Source: Streptomyces sp. NBC_01314 | GTDB taxonomy: Bacteria > Actinomycetota > Actinomycetes > Streptomycetales > Streptomycetaceae | Direction of reading: 5' to 3' | Length of the DNA stretch: 64,000 nucleotides | NCBI RefSeq assembly: GCF_041435215.1 | Contig: NZ_CP108394.1 | Span: 5,084,001 to 5,148,000 of the forward strand | In this document: piece by piece, positions 53,045-62,115 of the stretch | Numbering within the stretch: position 1 is the first letter of the stretch | Layout: every line of letters begins with the position of its first letter | Notes under the pieces: generated by a model | Seen by the model: the letters and a program-made list of their open reading frames with translations, nothing else | The model's database searches: none | Told to the model about the DNA's origin: nothing | Program-made: the position numbers and the translations under genes

Positions 53045-53845
53045 ATGCCCGGCACCGGCACCGGCGGCGGCAATGGCGCCGTGACCCGTAGCACCCTGCG
53101 GCAACAGCTCGCGGACGCGCTCCGTGACGAGGTGCTGGCCGGCCGGCTGAAGCCGGGGCAGGAGTTCACGGTCAAGGAGATCGCCGAGCAGTACGGGGTG
53201 TCGGCGACGCCCGTGCGCGAGGCGCTGGTGGATCTGTCCGCGCAGGGGCTGCTGGACGCCGTGCAGCACCGGGGTTTCGAGGTCCACGCGTACTCCGTGG
53301 CCGACTACCGGAACATGGTCGAGGCCCGCATCCTGGTCACCGACGGCATGTTCCGGCGGCTCGGCGACCGCAAGGTCGATCCTCGTACGGCCGCCGCCCT
53401 CGCCGGGGTCCGGCGGCGCGGCGAGGAGGCCCGGCGGGCCGCGACCGCCGGGGACCTGGACATTTTGATCGGCTACGACCTGCGGTTCTGGCGCGAGCTG
53501 AGCGCCCTGTTCGGCAACCCGTATCTCACCGACTTCCTGCACCGGCTGCGCGTGCAGGCCTGGGTGTGCGCTGTCCAGCACCTGCGTCAGACGGACGTCC
53601 GGACGGACCCCAGGACCAACGACCGAACAAACGACCGGACGGGCGACCGAGCAGGCGAGCGAGCGAGCGACCGGGCGTGCGGCGGGGTGAACGACCGCCC
53701 GGACGACCTCAAGGGCCGACTGTGGGCCGACCACACCGACCTCGTCGACGCCCTCTCCCGCCGGGACACGTACACCGCGCAGGAGCTCATCGCCGGGTAC
53801 GACGAGCAGTCCCTGACCCTGGTGGAACGCCTGGCGGACGGATGA
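53045..53845 (+). CDS. GntR-family regulator (FCD type)
   Basis: A 266-residue regulator. The winged helix is LRQQLADALRDEVLAGRLKPGQEFTVKEIAEQYGVSATPVREALVDLSAQGLL, and the C-terminal FCD domain runs from VEARILVTDGMF to the end. Inside the FCD domain, residues 180-215 are a low-complexity Arg/Asp/Thr tract (DPRTNDRTNDRTGDRAGERASDRA) that looks like an expanded repeat. No Shine-Dalgarno sequence is obvious. The next gene overlaps by four bases (ATGA). Confidence 0.9.
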   Translation: MPGTGTGGGNGAVTRSTLRQQLADALRDEVLAGRLKPGQEFTVKEIAEQYGVSATPVREALVDLSAQGLLDAVQHRGFEVHAYSVADYRNMVEARILVTDGMFRRLGDRKVDPRTAAALAGVRRRGEEARRAATAGDLDILIGYDLRFWRELSALFGNPYLTDFLHRLRVQAWVCAVQHLRQTDVRTDPRTNDRTNDRTGDRAGERASDRACGGVNDRPDDLKGRLWADHTDLVDALSRRDTYTAQELIAGYDEQSLTLVERLADG

Positions 53846-56298
53846 GCACAGCCCTCAAGGCGGGCGGTGCGCAGGCGAGCGTCGACCTCTCCGTCGTCGT
53901 GCCCGCCTACAACGAGGAGGACCGGCTCGCCCCCACGCTCGACTCGATCATCAGCCATCTCTCGGCGAGCGAGGCCGCCGCCCGCTGGGAGGTCGTCGTC
54001 GTCGACGACGGGTCGACGGACGGTACGGCCGACGTCGTGGCCGCCGTCACCGCCCGCGACGCCCGGGTCCAACTCGTCTCCGGCGGACCCCGCAACCGGG
54101 GCAAGGGCCATGCACTGCGGCTCGGTGTCCTCGCCTCGCAGGGCCGCCGGGTCCTGCTCACGGACGCCGATCTCGCCGCGCCCATCGACGAGTTGGAGCG
54201 GCTCGACAAGGCCCTCTCCGACGGGCACACGGCCGCGATCGGCTCGCGCGAGGCGCCCGGCGCAAGCATCGAGCACCATCAGCACCGGCTGCGCGAGACA
54301 CTCGGGCGGGCCGGGAACCTGCTCATACGCGGGGTCGCGGTGCCCGGCATCCGCGACACCCAGTGCGGTTTCAAGCTGTTCGACGGCGACCGCTCCCGCG
54401 AGGCGTTCGCCGCCTCCCGGCTCGACGGGTTCGGCATCGACGTGGAGATCCTCCGGTACTTCCGCCGCAGCGGCTGGCCCGTCGTCGAGGTCCCCGTCCG
54501 CTGGTCCCACCAGCCCGGTTCGAAGATCCGGCCGAGCGACTACGCCCGTGTCCTCGGCGAACTCGCCGTCCTGCGGGCCCGTTCCGTCCGCCCGGCCGAC
54601 GCCTTCGCCGTCGCCTTCTTCCTCCTGATGGCGGTGGCCCTCCACATCGGCCGCCGGCTCGACCCGAACGGCCGCTACCTCCCCGACTCCCTCCAGGACC
54701 AGAACCAGTGGGAGTGGTTCTTCGCGGTCACCGCCGACAACCTCGTCCACCTCCGCAACCCGCTCTTCACCACCTTCCAGGGCTTCCCCGACGGCGTGAA
54801 CCTGATGGCCAACACGGTCATGCTGGGCCTGTCGGTCCCCCTGGCGCCCGTCACGCTCGCCCTCGGGCCGGCCGTCACGCTCGCCCTCGTGATGACCCTC
54901 GGCCTCGCCGCCACGGCCGCCGCCTGGTACTGGCTGATCGTGCGAAGAGTCGCACGGCACCGGGGCGCGGCCTTCGCGGGAGCGGCCCTCGCCGCCTTCG
55001 CGCCGCCGATGGTCAGCCACGCCAACGCGCACCCGAACTTCGTCGTCCTGTTCATGATCCCGCTGATCATCGACCGGGCGCTGCGCCTGTGCACGGGCGC
55101 CCGGACCCAGCGGGACGGGATCGTCCTCGGCCTGATGGTGGCCTACCAGATCTTCCTCGGCGAGGAACCCCTCCTCCTCGCCGCGATGGGCATGCTGCTG
55201 TTCGCCGCCGCGTACGGGCTCGTACGGCGGGACGCGGCACGCGCCTCCTTGCGGCCGCTCCTCAAGGGCCTGGGCATCGCGGTCCTCGTCGGGCTCCCCC
55301 TCGCCGCCTTCCCTCTCAGCTGGCAGTTCTTCGGCCCGCAGAGTTACGGGAACATCGCGCACGGCGACCGTGCCGGCAACAGCCCGCTCGCCCTGCTCTC
55401 CTTCGCCGAACGCTCACTCCTCGCCGGCGACAAGGAACGGGCGGACGCGCTCTCCCTCAACTCCACCGAACAGAACGCCTTCTACGGCTGGCCGCTGGTC
55501 CTCCTGGCCCTGGGCATCGTCGTACGCCTGTGGGAGCACGCCCTGGTGAAGGCGCTGGCCTTCACGGCGGTCGCCGCCGCCGTCCTCTCCCTCGGCCCCG
55601 AGATCCGCCTCCCGAGGACGGACCTCGTGCTGCCCGGCCCGTGGACGCTGCTCGCCGGGAAGCCACTGTTCGAGTCGGTCATCGAGGGCCGGATCGCGAT
55701 GATCTGCGCCCCGGTCCTGGGCATGCTGCTGGCGATCGCCTGGGAGCGACTCACCGCCGTGCCGAGCCTCGGCACCCGGTACACCGGCTTCATGGCGATC
55801 ACCCTCGCCCTGCTCCCCATCGTCCCGGCCCCACTGAAGTCCGTGGAACGCGCCGAGGTCCCCGCGTTCATCGCGGACGGCACCTGGAAGTCGTACGTCG
55901 ACGCCAGGGCCGGCGAAACCCTGGTGCCCGTGCCGCTGCCGGACTCGGGCAACGCGGAGGCCCTGCGCTGGCAGACCACGGCCGGATTCGGCTTCCGGAT
56001 GCCCGGCGGCTACTTCAACGGCCCGTTCGGCGAGGAACGCGTCGGCATCTACGGCGCCGTCCCCCGCCACACCTCCAAACTGCTGCGTGACGTCCGCTAC
56101 AGCGGCAAGGTCCCGGTGATCGGCGTGAACTGGCGGGCGCAGGCCCGAAAGGACTTCGCGTACTGGCACGCGGGCGCTCTGGTGCTGCGCCCGCAGCCGT
56201 ACGACGAGCAGGTGCGCGAGGCGGTGGAGAAGCTCGTCGGGCGACCCGGTAAATGGGTGGGCGGTGTGTGGGTATGGGACCTGCACGAAGGGGACTGA
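53842..56298 (+). CDS. GT2 glycosyltransferase fused to a multi-pass membrane domain
   Basis: An 818-residue protein. Residues 1-245 are a dolichol-phosphate-sugar synthase-like GT2 domain (DLSVVVPAYNEEDRLAPTL, VVVDDGSTDGT, LLTDADLAAPI, DTQCGFKLF). From about 255 it is a polytopic membrane region with about ten helices, resembling GT-C type transferases, ending with a soluble part (GTWKSYVDARAGETLVPVPL). It could load a sugar on polyprenyl phosphate and transfer it outside the membrane. Such two-domain proteins are known in actinobacteria. It is translationally coupled to GntR. Confidence 0.88.
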   Translation: MSTALKAGGAQASVDLSVVVPAYNEEDRLAPTLDSIISHLSASEAAARWEVVVVDDGSTDGTADVVAAVTARDARVQLVSGGPRNRGKGHALRLGVLASQGRRVLLTDADLAAPIDELERLDKALSDGHTAAIGSREAPGASIEHHQHRLRETLGRAGNLLIRGVAVPGIRDTQCGFKLFDGDRSREAFAASRLDGFGIDVEILRYFRRSGWPVVEVPVRWSHQPGSKIRPSDYARVLGELAVLRARSVRPADAFAVAFFLLMAVALHIGRRLDPNGRYLPDSLQDQNQWEWFFAVTADNLVHLRNPLFTTFQGFPDGVNLMANTVMLGLSVPLAPVTLALGPAVTLALVMTLGLAATAAAWYWLIVRRVARHRGAAFAGAALAAFAPPMVSHANAHPNFVVLFMIPLIIDRALRLCTGARTQRDGIVLGLMVAYQIFLGEEPLLLAAMGMLLFAAAYGLVRRDAARASLRPLLKGLGIAVLVGLPLAAFPLSWQFFGPQSYGNIAHGDRAGNSPLALLSFAERSLLAGDKERADALSLNSTEQNAFYGWPLVLLALGIVVRLWEHALVKALAFTAVAAAVLSLGPEIRLPRTDLVLPGPWTLLAGKPLFESVIEGRIAMICAPVLGMLLAIAWERLTAVPSLGTRYTGFMAITLALLPIVPAPLKSVERAEVPAFIADGTWKSYVDARAGETLVPVPLPDSGNAEALRWQTTAGFGFRMPGGYFNGPFGEERVGIYGAVPRHTSKLLRDVRYSGKVPVIGVNWRAQARKDFAYWHAGALVLRPQPYDEQVREAVEKLVGRPGKWVGGVWVWDLHEGD

Positions 56299-56396
56299 AG
56301 CCGCGTTCAGCGACTACGCTTCCCTGACCACTGTGTGCCGTACGCGAACGTATCCGTACCGTCCGTGTGCGTGCCGGATGACCGAGGAGTTCTCTT

Positions 56397-57047
56397 TTGG
56401 CCTGTGACCTCTGGTTGGTCCCGCTCGTCGACGTGCTGTGCCACACGCCCGACAACCCCTTCGCCGAGGAACTCGCGCTCTACAACAAGCTGCTGGGTGA
56501 GGCCGGACTGCCACCGGTCCCGGTGTACCAGTACATGCCGGGGCTGAGCGGGGAGGTCGCCCCCGTCGCCGGCTTCGACTACGACGCGCTGCACTTCCTG
56601 CGCCGTGCCTATCTGCTCCAGGTGTGCGGCCTGGAGGTGACACCGGTGGACGCGCTGGGCGGCGACTACGAGCAGTTGCTGGAGATGTTCGAGGGAACAG
56701 CCCAGCAGTCGCACCTGGTCTGGCACTACGACCATGCGGGCGCCTACGTCCCCGTCGACTTCCCGGGGCCCCTCTCCAGCGACGAACTCCTCGCCGGCGG
56801 CGGCCCCCTGGGCTCTTCCCAGGGCCTCCTGCGTGAACTGGAGTTCGTGGCCGCGGCCATCGGCATCGACCCGGCCAACCCTCCGGCACCGCCCGAAGCA
56901 CCGCTCGCGCCCACGGAACTGGAAGAACCGGCCGTCCCCGCCCCGTACGACCCCAGCCCCTTCGCCCGCGAACGCCACGTCTGGCTGGGCCTGCACGCGG
57001 CGGCGACGCGCAGCCTGGCACAGGGTTCGATGATCGTGTTCAGCTGA
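56397..57047 (+). CDS. Hypothetical protein with TTG start
   Basis: A 216-residue protein starting (T)TG-GCC-TGT-GAC (LACDLWLVPLVDVLCHTPDNPFAEEL), with GAGGAG seven bases upstream of the TTG. No ATG or GTG lies in a suitable place. The sequence HFLRRAYLLQVCGLEVTPVDALGGDYEQLLEMFEGTAQQSHLVWHYDHAGAYVPVDF is well ordered and matches conserved Streptomyces proteins of unknown function. A proline-rich stretch is near 160-180. It is downstream of the glycosyltransferase fusion and may share its transcript. Confidence 0.78.
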   Translation: MACDLWLVPLVDVLCHTPDNPFAEELALYNKLLGEAGLPPVPVYQYMPGLSGEVAPVAGFDYDALHFLRRAYLLQVCGLEVTPVDALGGDYEQLLEMFEGTAQQSHLVWHYDHAGAYVPVDFPGPLSSDELLAGGGPLGSSQGLLRELEFVAAAIGIDPANPPAPPEAPLAPTELEEPAVPAPYDPSPFARERHVWLGLHAAATRSLAQGSMIVFS

Positions 57048-57065
57048 CGCCCGGCGGCGTGCGGC

Positions 57066-57359
57066 TCAGCGGCCGAGCGCCGACAGGCCCTTCTGCAGGT
57101 CCTCGGGGTTCATGACCGGGGTGTACGTGACATCGGCGCCCAGTTCGAGGAAGAACGGTTCGGCGATCGACGGCATCTGGGAGCTGTCCTGCATGTCGAA
57201 GACCATGAAGCAGGTGCGATGGCCATGGTCGGTGGTGAAGTAGGCCGCCTCCGGCTTGACCTGCTCCATGGAGGCCTGCATCAGCTTCCCCAGCGTGCCG
57301 TTGCGGATGGTCTCGTTCGACTTCTCCGTATCGAATTCTGCTTTGAACAGGACGCGCAT
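57066..57359 (-). CDS. Small conserved protein (DUF3303-like)
   Basis: A 97-residue protein, MRVLFKAEFDTEKSNETIRNG...HRTCFMVFDMQDSSQMPSIAEPFFLELGADVTYTPVMNPEDLQKGL, which reads as a ferredoxin-like alpha/beta fold similar to DUF3303 dimeric barrels. The function is unknown. GGGAAGGTGAG precedes the ATG. It converges on the hypothetical gene before it and lies downstream of purA on the same strand, beyond a terminator. Confidence 0.78.
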   Translation of the reverse strand: MRVLFKAEFDTEKSNETIRNGTLGKLMQASMEQVKPEAAYFTTDHGHRTCFMVFDMQDSSQMPSIAEPFFLELGADVTYTPVMNPEDLQKGLSALGR

Positions 57360-57491
57360 CGCACTCACCTTCCCTGGTCGCGTAACATGCGCAGATCGCC
57401 CGCTTTTCCAGGATATGCCCGGTAGGCACGCTCGGCCCGGCGAGTTCGGCGCCCAGCACGGACCGGGCACGCAGGGGCTGGGCACGCACGG

Positions 57492-57528
57492 ACCGGGCCG
57501 GGCACGCCATGTGCGTGCCCGGCCCGGT
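57492..57528 (-). terminator. Strong hairpin downstream of purA
   Basis: A perfect 16-base-pair stem (left arm ACCGGGCCGGGCACGC) with loop CATGT lies 61 bases past the purA stop. It has no T-run, which is usual in this genus. Confidence 0.85.
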
Positions 57529-57588
57529 GGGTGTCGCCACGAGCGTGAACGGCTGGACGAACTGGATGAACTGGATGAACGAGTTGAA

Positions 57589-58872
57589 CTAGATGAACGA
57601 GTTGATCTCGATCGTCTCGTCGCGGCCTGGGCCGACCCCGATCGCGGAGATCGGCGCCCCGGACATCTCCTCCAACGCCTTCACGTACGCCTGGGCGTTC
57701 TTCGGCAGGTCGGAGAAGGACTTCGCCGACGTGATGTCCTCGGACCAGCCCGGCAGGGTCTCGTAGATCGGCTTCGCGTGGTGGAAGTCGGACTGCGAGT
57801 ACGGGAGTTCCTCGACGCGCTTGCCGTCGATCTCGTACGCGACACAGACCGGGATCTCCTCCCAGCCGGTGAGGACGTCGAGCTTGGTGAGGAAGAAGTC
57901 CGTCAGGCCGTTCACGCGGGTCGCGTAACGGGCGATGACCGCGTCGAACCAGCCGCAGCGGCGGTCCCGGCCGGTGGTGACGCCCCGCTCGCGGCCGATG
58001 CGGCGCAGCGCCTCGCCGTCCGCGTCGAACAGCTCGGTCGGGAACGGGCCGGCGCCGACACGGGTCGTGTACGCCTTGAGGATGCCGATGACCCGGCTGA
58101 TCTTCGTCGGTCCGACGCCCGCGCCCGTGCAGGCGCCGCCCGCGGTGGGGTTGGAGGAAGTGACGAAGGGATAGGTCCCGTGGTCGATGTCGAGGAGAGT
58201 GCCCTGACCGCCCTCGAAGAGCACCACCTTGTCGTCCTCAAGGGCCTGGTTGAGGACCAGGACCGTGTCGGTGACGTACGGGGCGAGCTTGTCGGCGTAG
58301 ACGAGCAGTTCTTCGACGACCTGGTCCGTGGAGATGGCCCGGCGGTTGAAGAGCTTGGTGAGGACCTGGTTCTTGACGTCGAGGGCCGCCTCGACCTTCT
58401 GCGTCAGGATCGACTCGTCGTACAGGTCCTGGACACGGATACCGACGCGGTTGATCTTGTCCGCGTAGGTCGGGCCGATGCCCCGCCCCGTCGTGCCGAT
58501 CTTGCGCTTGCCGAGGAAGCGCTCGGTGACCTTGTCGAGGGTCACGTTGTACGGCGTGATGATGTGGGCGTTGCCGCTGAGCAGGAGCTTGGACGTGTCG
58601 ACGCCGCGCTCGTTCAGACCGCTCAGCTCGGAGAGCAGGACCGACGGGTCGACGACGACACCGTTACCGATGACCGGAGTGCACTCCGGAGTGAGGATCC
58701 CGGAAGGGAGAAGGTGGAGGGCGTACTTCTGGTCACCCACGACTACCGTGTGGCCGGCGTTGTTGCCGCCCTGGTAGCGCACCACATAGTCGACGGACCC
58801 ACCTAGCAGGTCCGTCGCCTTTCCCTTGCCTTCGTCACCCCACTGAGCACCGAGCAGCACAAGTGCGGGCAC
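57589..58872 (-). CDS. purA: Adenylosuccinate synthetase
   Basis: A 427-residue enzyme beginning [21 protein letters not shown], with the catalytic GNNAGHTVV and the [11 protein letters not shown] segment, and the C-terminal [13 protein letters not shown]. It joins IMP and aspartate with GTP hydrolysis, the first step from IMP to AMP. Length and motifs are standard. It stands as a single gene between a strong terminator and a leader region that contains a hairpin. Confidence 0.98.
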   Translation of the reverse strand: MPALVLLGAQWGDEGKGKATDLLGGSVDYVVRYQGGNNAGHTVVVGDQKYALHLLPSGILTPECTPVIGNGVVVDPSVLLSELSGLNERGVDTSKLLLSGNAHIITPYNVTLDKVTERFLGKRKIGTTGRGIGPTYADKINRVGIRVQDLYDESILTQKVEAALDVKNQVLTKLFNRRAISTDQVVEELLVYADKLAPYVTDTVLVLNQALEDDKVVLFEGGQGTLLDIDHGTYPFVTSSNPTAGGACTGAGVGPTKISRVIGILKAYTTRVGAGPFPTELFDADGEALRRIGRERGVTTGRDRRCGWFDAVIARYATRVNGLTDFFLTKLDVLTGWEEIPVCVAYEIDGKRVEELPYSQSDFHHAKPIYETLPGWSEDITSAKSFSDLPKNAQAYVKALEEMSGAPISAIGVGPGRDETIEINSFI

Positions 58873-59000
58873 GCGCGTACACCCCTTCCGGGCGGGGCAT
58901 GTCCAAGGTCGGGGGGCGTACGCGGTGGCTCATTACCGCCGCGTGCACCGCGACCGCCGTTGGTCGCACCTGTAGGACCCGGATGCCCCGGAATAGACCA

Positions 59001-59028
59001 AGCCCCTGGCGCAATAGCGCAAGGGGCT
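59001..59028. promoter_or_regulatory. Hairpin in the purA upstream region
   Basis: AGCCCCT and AGGGGCT enclose an inner GCGC-AATA-GCGC stem. It lies 129 bases before the purA start and 46 before the divergent kinase-like gene. It may belong to either leader. Confidence 0.6.
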
Positions 59029-59073
59029 CTTGCACAAAGATGCTACCCGAGGAAGCGAGGCAGGACCGAGGTG

Positions 59074-60072
59074 GTGACTCCCGACCAGCTCCTCGTGGTC
59101 GTCGACCCCCTCGCCCGTCGCACGGACGGCGAGGCTGTACGGATCGCGAAAGACGTGCTCAGCGCGGGTGCGGCGAGTACGAAAGTATGTCTTCCGGAGG
59201 GGCCCGAGGAATTCGCGCGGGCGCTCATCCGACGCGGCTCGCGGCGGCTGGTGGTGATCGGCGACGACCGCGCGCTGCTGCGGGCGGTGGCTCTTCTGCA
59301 CCGTCGGCGGGAGCTGGCGGCGTGCGCCCTCTCCCTGATCCCCGTGGGTTCCGCCCTGGGTCTCGCCCACACCCTCGGCGTGCCCACCGGCGCGGTCGCG
59401 GCGGCCCGCGCCGCCCTCGACGGTGTCGAGCGCCGGCTCGACCTGCTCGTCGACGACAGCGACGGGGTGGTGCTGGGCATGCTGCGCATCCCGGTCCTGC
59501 CCGGTGCGCCCCCGCCGGACCTGGCCGAGGGGACGGCGGCGGCCACCGACACGGGCCAGGGACCGGGCGGAGGTACGGGCCCCAGGACGGGCGCCGGCAC
59601 GGGAACGGACCGGGGACCGGCGGCGGGCGCGTCGCCGGACGACGGTTCGTCGCCCGGCCATCACTCCTGGTTGCGCGCCTGGCCGCAGTCCCTCGCCCGT
59701 ACGTTGTCGACGCGTCCGACGCGGCCCGCCCGGCTGACCCGTCCCCTGCGACCGGCGCGCATACGGGTCGCCGCCGGGGGCGGTGCCGGGCCCTCGCGGC
59801 TGCGGGTGGAGGTGGACGGGGTGTTGCTCGTCGACCTCGACCAGCCCGTGGAGGCCGTGTCGATCACGCCCGGCATCGACGGCGGCGCCGACATCGAGAT
59901 CCGGCCGGTGTCGGTGGGCGCCGAGGCGGCCCCGCTGCACGCGGTCGGCCACCGGGTGACCGTGTCCGGCGCGGACTTCCGCTACCGGGCGGATTCCCTG
60001 GTGGCGGGGCCGGTACGGACGCGGACGTGGACGGTACGGGAGGGGGCCTGGGGGCTGACGTTGCCTGGGTGA
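59074..60072 (+). CDS. Diacylglycerol/sphingosine kinase-like protein
   Basis: A 332-residue protein recalling the DAGK catalytic fold: LLVVVDPLARR at the N-terminus, a GDDRALLRAVALLHRR block in place of the usual GGDGT site, and LIPVGSALGLAHTLGVP in place of GTGNDFAR. These key glycine motifs are altered, so it may lack kinase activity. A Gly/Thr/Arg-rich tract is near 150-200. The end of the gene is followed by GTGAGGGCGCGGG repeats. The start GTG at 59074 is preferred; 59071 is also in frame. Confidence 0.75.
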   Translation: MTPDQLLVVVDPLARRTDGEAVRIAKDVLSAGAASTKVCLPEGPEEFARALIRRGSRRLVVIGDDRALLRAVALLHRRRELAACALSLIPVGSALGLAHTLGVPTGAVAAARAALDGVERRLDLLVDDSDGVVLGMLRIPVLPGAPPPDLAEGTAAATDTGQGPGGGTGPRTGAGTGTDRGPAAGASPDDGSSPGHHSWLRAWPQSLARTLSTRPTRPARLTRPLRPARIRVAAGGGAGPSRLRVEVDGVLLVDLDQPVEAVSITPGIDGGADIEIRPVSVGAEAAPLHAVGHRVTVSGADFRYRADSLVAGPVRTRTWTVREGAWGLTLPG

Positions 60073-60121
60073 GGGCGCGGGACGGCTCGGGTGAGGGCGC
60101 GGGTGACGGCTCGGGTGAGGG
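60072..60121. repeat. Short tandem repeats after the kinase-like gene
   Basis: GCTCGGGTGAGGG and related GGTGAGGGCGCGGG units recur two to three times directly after the stop codon. Confidence 0.65.
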
Positions 60122-60175
60122 TGAGGCCGGGGTGGGGGCGCTCGGTGCGTGCCGGGCGCCCCCTGGCTCACGGGG

Positions 60176-60547
60176 TCAGCAGCTCGCGGCCCAGGTGTGG
60201 GAGTCGCCGTCGTCGTTGGCGGCGCCGTTGTAGCCGACCTCCTGGCCGGGGGTGAGGCAGATGGTCATGTGGCCGCCGAGGTTGCCGCTGGAGTACACCT
60301 TGACGTGGTCCTTGATGCCCGCGCCGGAGATGCCGTGGTTGGCCCAGGAGGAGTCCGCGTCGGCGATGTTGCTCTCCCACCAGTGGTCGTCGCCCGGCCA
60401 CTCGATCTTCATGCCGGAGAAATAGGCGTCCGTCCAGACGCAGAAGTTGCCGCTGCCGCAGGCGGCGGCCTGAGCCGAGCCCGACGACGCGAGGACCACT
60501 CCGGCGGAGAGGAGTACGGCGGAGAACAGGGCGGTGAAGCGCTTCAC
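60176..60547 (-). CDS. Secreted peptidase-inhibitor I36-like protein
   Basis: A 123-residue protein with a signal peptide (FTALFSAVLLSAGVVLASSGSAQA, cleavage after residue 27) and a mature part of about 95 residues, ACGSGNFCVWTDAYFSG...TICLTPGQEVGYNG, with four cysteines (mature positions near 2, 8, 70 and 96). It resembles the I36 (SMPI-like beta/gamma-crystallin) proteins, which inhibit metalloproteases. It precedes two further small exported proteins on the same strand. Confidence 0.85.
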   Translation of the reverse strand: MKRFTALFSAVLLSAGVVLASSGSAQAAACGSGNFCVWTDAYFSGMKIEWPGDDHWWESNIADADSSWANHGISGAGIKDHVKVYSSGNLGGHMTICLTPGQEVGYNGAANDDGDSHTWAASC

Positions 60548-60563
60548 TGGGCTGTTTTTCCCT

Positions 60564-61100
60564 TCAGGGCGGGGGGTTGGTACTGCTGATCAGAGAGGTG
60601 GCTTCGGTGAGGGCGCGGCCGCGCAGCCGCCGCCAGTCGGCGAGTTCCGTACGGTGCTCCGCGCGGACCTCGGCGAGGCTGCGGTCGGTGTGGGCGGCCT
60701 CCGGTTCGAGGTTGTTGACGATCGTCGACGTACGGAACCAGCGGCGCTGGTCGCCGTAGAGCCGCCGCTGGGCCGCGGCCAGACAGCCGTCGGTGTGGGC
60801 GCGGACGACGAATCCGGTGGGCAGCCGCAACGACAGCTCCGTACGCCCCGCCCCGAACATCGCCTCGGCGACCCGCGCCCGCTCGGCGTCCGGCGGCGCG
60901 CTGTCCCCGGGGCGCGGCGGAGCGAACCCCCGGCGGGTCAGGCAGGTGTCGGTCAGCCGCTGGGTCGCGGCCTTGATGACGTCGTCCGGGGAGAGCCGCG
61001 GCGGGGCCGAGGCAGCCGAACAGGCGGTACCGACGGTGAGGAGCAGACCGCTGACGAGGAGCGCGGCGAGGGCGGTACGGGGGCGGGTGCGGGGGTTCAT
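60564..61100 (-). CDS. Putative lipoprotein
   Basis: A 178-residue protein with a signal of the lipoprotein type (LAALLVSGLLLTVGTACSAAS; the Cys at 27 is a plausible lipid anchor). The mature part has two cysteines (DTCLTRRGF, TDGCLAAAQRRLYGD) and a helical, charged C-terminal half. No domain is recognised. It lies 16 bases upstream of the I36-like gene and 33 downstream of the next exported protein, so the three may be one operon. Confidence 0.75.
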   Translation of the reverse strand: MNPRTRPRTALAALLVSGLLLTVGTACSAASAPPRLSPDDVIKAATQRLTDTCLTRRGFAPPRPGDSAPPDAERARVAEAMFGAGRTELSLRLPTGFVVRAHTDGCLAAAQRRLYGDQRRWFRTSTIVNNLEPEAAHTDRSLAEVRAEHRTELADWRRLRGRALTEATSLISSTNPPP

Positions 61101-61133
61101 CGTGGGTTCGGTCCGCTCGACGGTTGCCGTCGG

Positions 61134-61517
61134 TCAACCCGCCTCGCAGCCCATCCGTGTGTCGCTGACGCCGTCGAACTTCGTCGCCCAGTCGCTCCAG
61201 TCGTCGTCGTAGTCGTCGGGGCGGATCTCGCGGTAGAGGCAGCCGCCGCCGGACCTGTAGTGGATGGCGAAGACGCTGATGGGAGCGTGCGAGTCGAAGG
61301 AGTACGCGTGGCGCTTCACTCGGGCGTCGGCCTCGCGGTAGCCGCGCGGCGCGTAGTCCCAGGCACCGCCCGGACCCATCTGACCGCGCTCGGGCCAGAA
61401 GTACACATGCCCCGGCGGTACGGCGGCGGGGGCGGCCGGCGCGGTGGCCGGGACCGCCGGGGAGGCGGTGGGAAGGAGGGCCGCGAAGGCCGCGGACAGG
61501 ATGGCGAGTTGGCGCAT
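61134..61517 (-). CDS. Secreted small protein, I36-related
   Basis: A 127-residue exported protein with an Ala/Pro-rich signal region (AILSAAFAALLPTASPAVPATAPA). The mature sequence HVYFWPERGQMGPGGAWDYAPRGYREADARVKRHAYSFDSHAPISVFAIHYRSGGGCLYREIRPDD resembles the I36 group in its pattern of aromatic strands and paired cysteines. It starts at ATG 61517. It is the first gene of the three-gene group. Confidence 0.72.
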   Translation of the reverse strand: MRQLAILSAAFAALLPTASPAVPATAPAAPAAVPPGHVYFWPERGQMGPGGAWDYAPRGYREADARVKRHAYSFDSHAPISVFAIHYRSGGGCLYREIRPDDYDDDWSDWATKFDGVSDTRMGCEAG

Positions 61518-62062
61518 GGGGTGGATTCCCGGAAATGGTGGTCGGTCGACAGGGGCCAGCCACAGCTGACACGGCGACCTGCCCAGCACGCACACCGATA
61601 TGCCCGCTTCCACCCCTTCAGGTGAGCGCGCGGGGGGCGCGTGTTGCCGACGTCGCGGCCCTCGACAGAGGACCGATCACGATAGGCACAGGAATGCCCG
61701 TACGAGCGCGCGACACGCCGTTGCGATAATTTATCGGCAGCGAATTCATACAGGGGGGTGCAAAGCCATTTACCCGCACCCCAAAGGCTCCTGAGGAGCC
61801 ATCAGCAACACCGATGGGGAGGCGGTCCGACAGACGCTCGGGATGCGACCCCGACGGCACCCCCAACAGGGTGACGACGCATCAGGGCATTCCCAACAGA
61901 TGCTTCTCTCAGATCAAAACACCAGCTCATTGCCATATTTTGATGAGGCGTCAGGCGCGCCGACCATCACTCTCCGGGGCGACATTCCACACGGCCGTCC
62001 AGCCCTATTTTCACACCGCTCCGGGCTCCCTCGAAATGACAGCGGAAATGGCCGTCATTACG
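61518..62062. other. Intergenic region rich in small dyads
   Basis: No credible gene. It contains CGATAA-T-TTATCG (61724-61736), GGCTCC-TGA-GGAGCC (61786-61800) and AATGAC/GTCATT (62035-62059), plus low-GC stretches near 61,725-61,760 and 61,905-61,945 that suit promoters for the divergent genes. Confidence 0.6.
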
Positions 62063-62099
62063 TTCGTTCTCGTCGGCAGGTCCTGCCGACGAGAACGAA
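62063..62099. repeat. 18-base inverted repeat with one-base spacer
   Basis: Two exact 18-base arms (left begins TTCGTTCTCGTC) meet around a single T. The right arm ends 16 bases before the TTG start at 62116, directly before the ribosome binding site, so in RNA it would form a very stable stem at the translation start. Confidence 0.95.
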
Positions 62100-62115
62100 G
62101 AGAAGGGGAAGCGCA

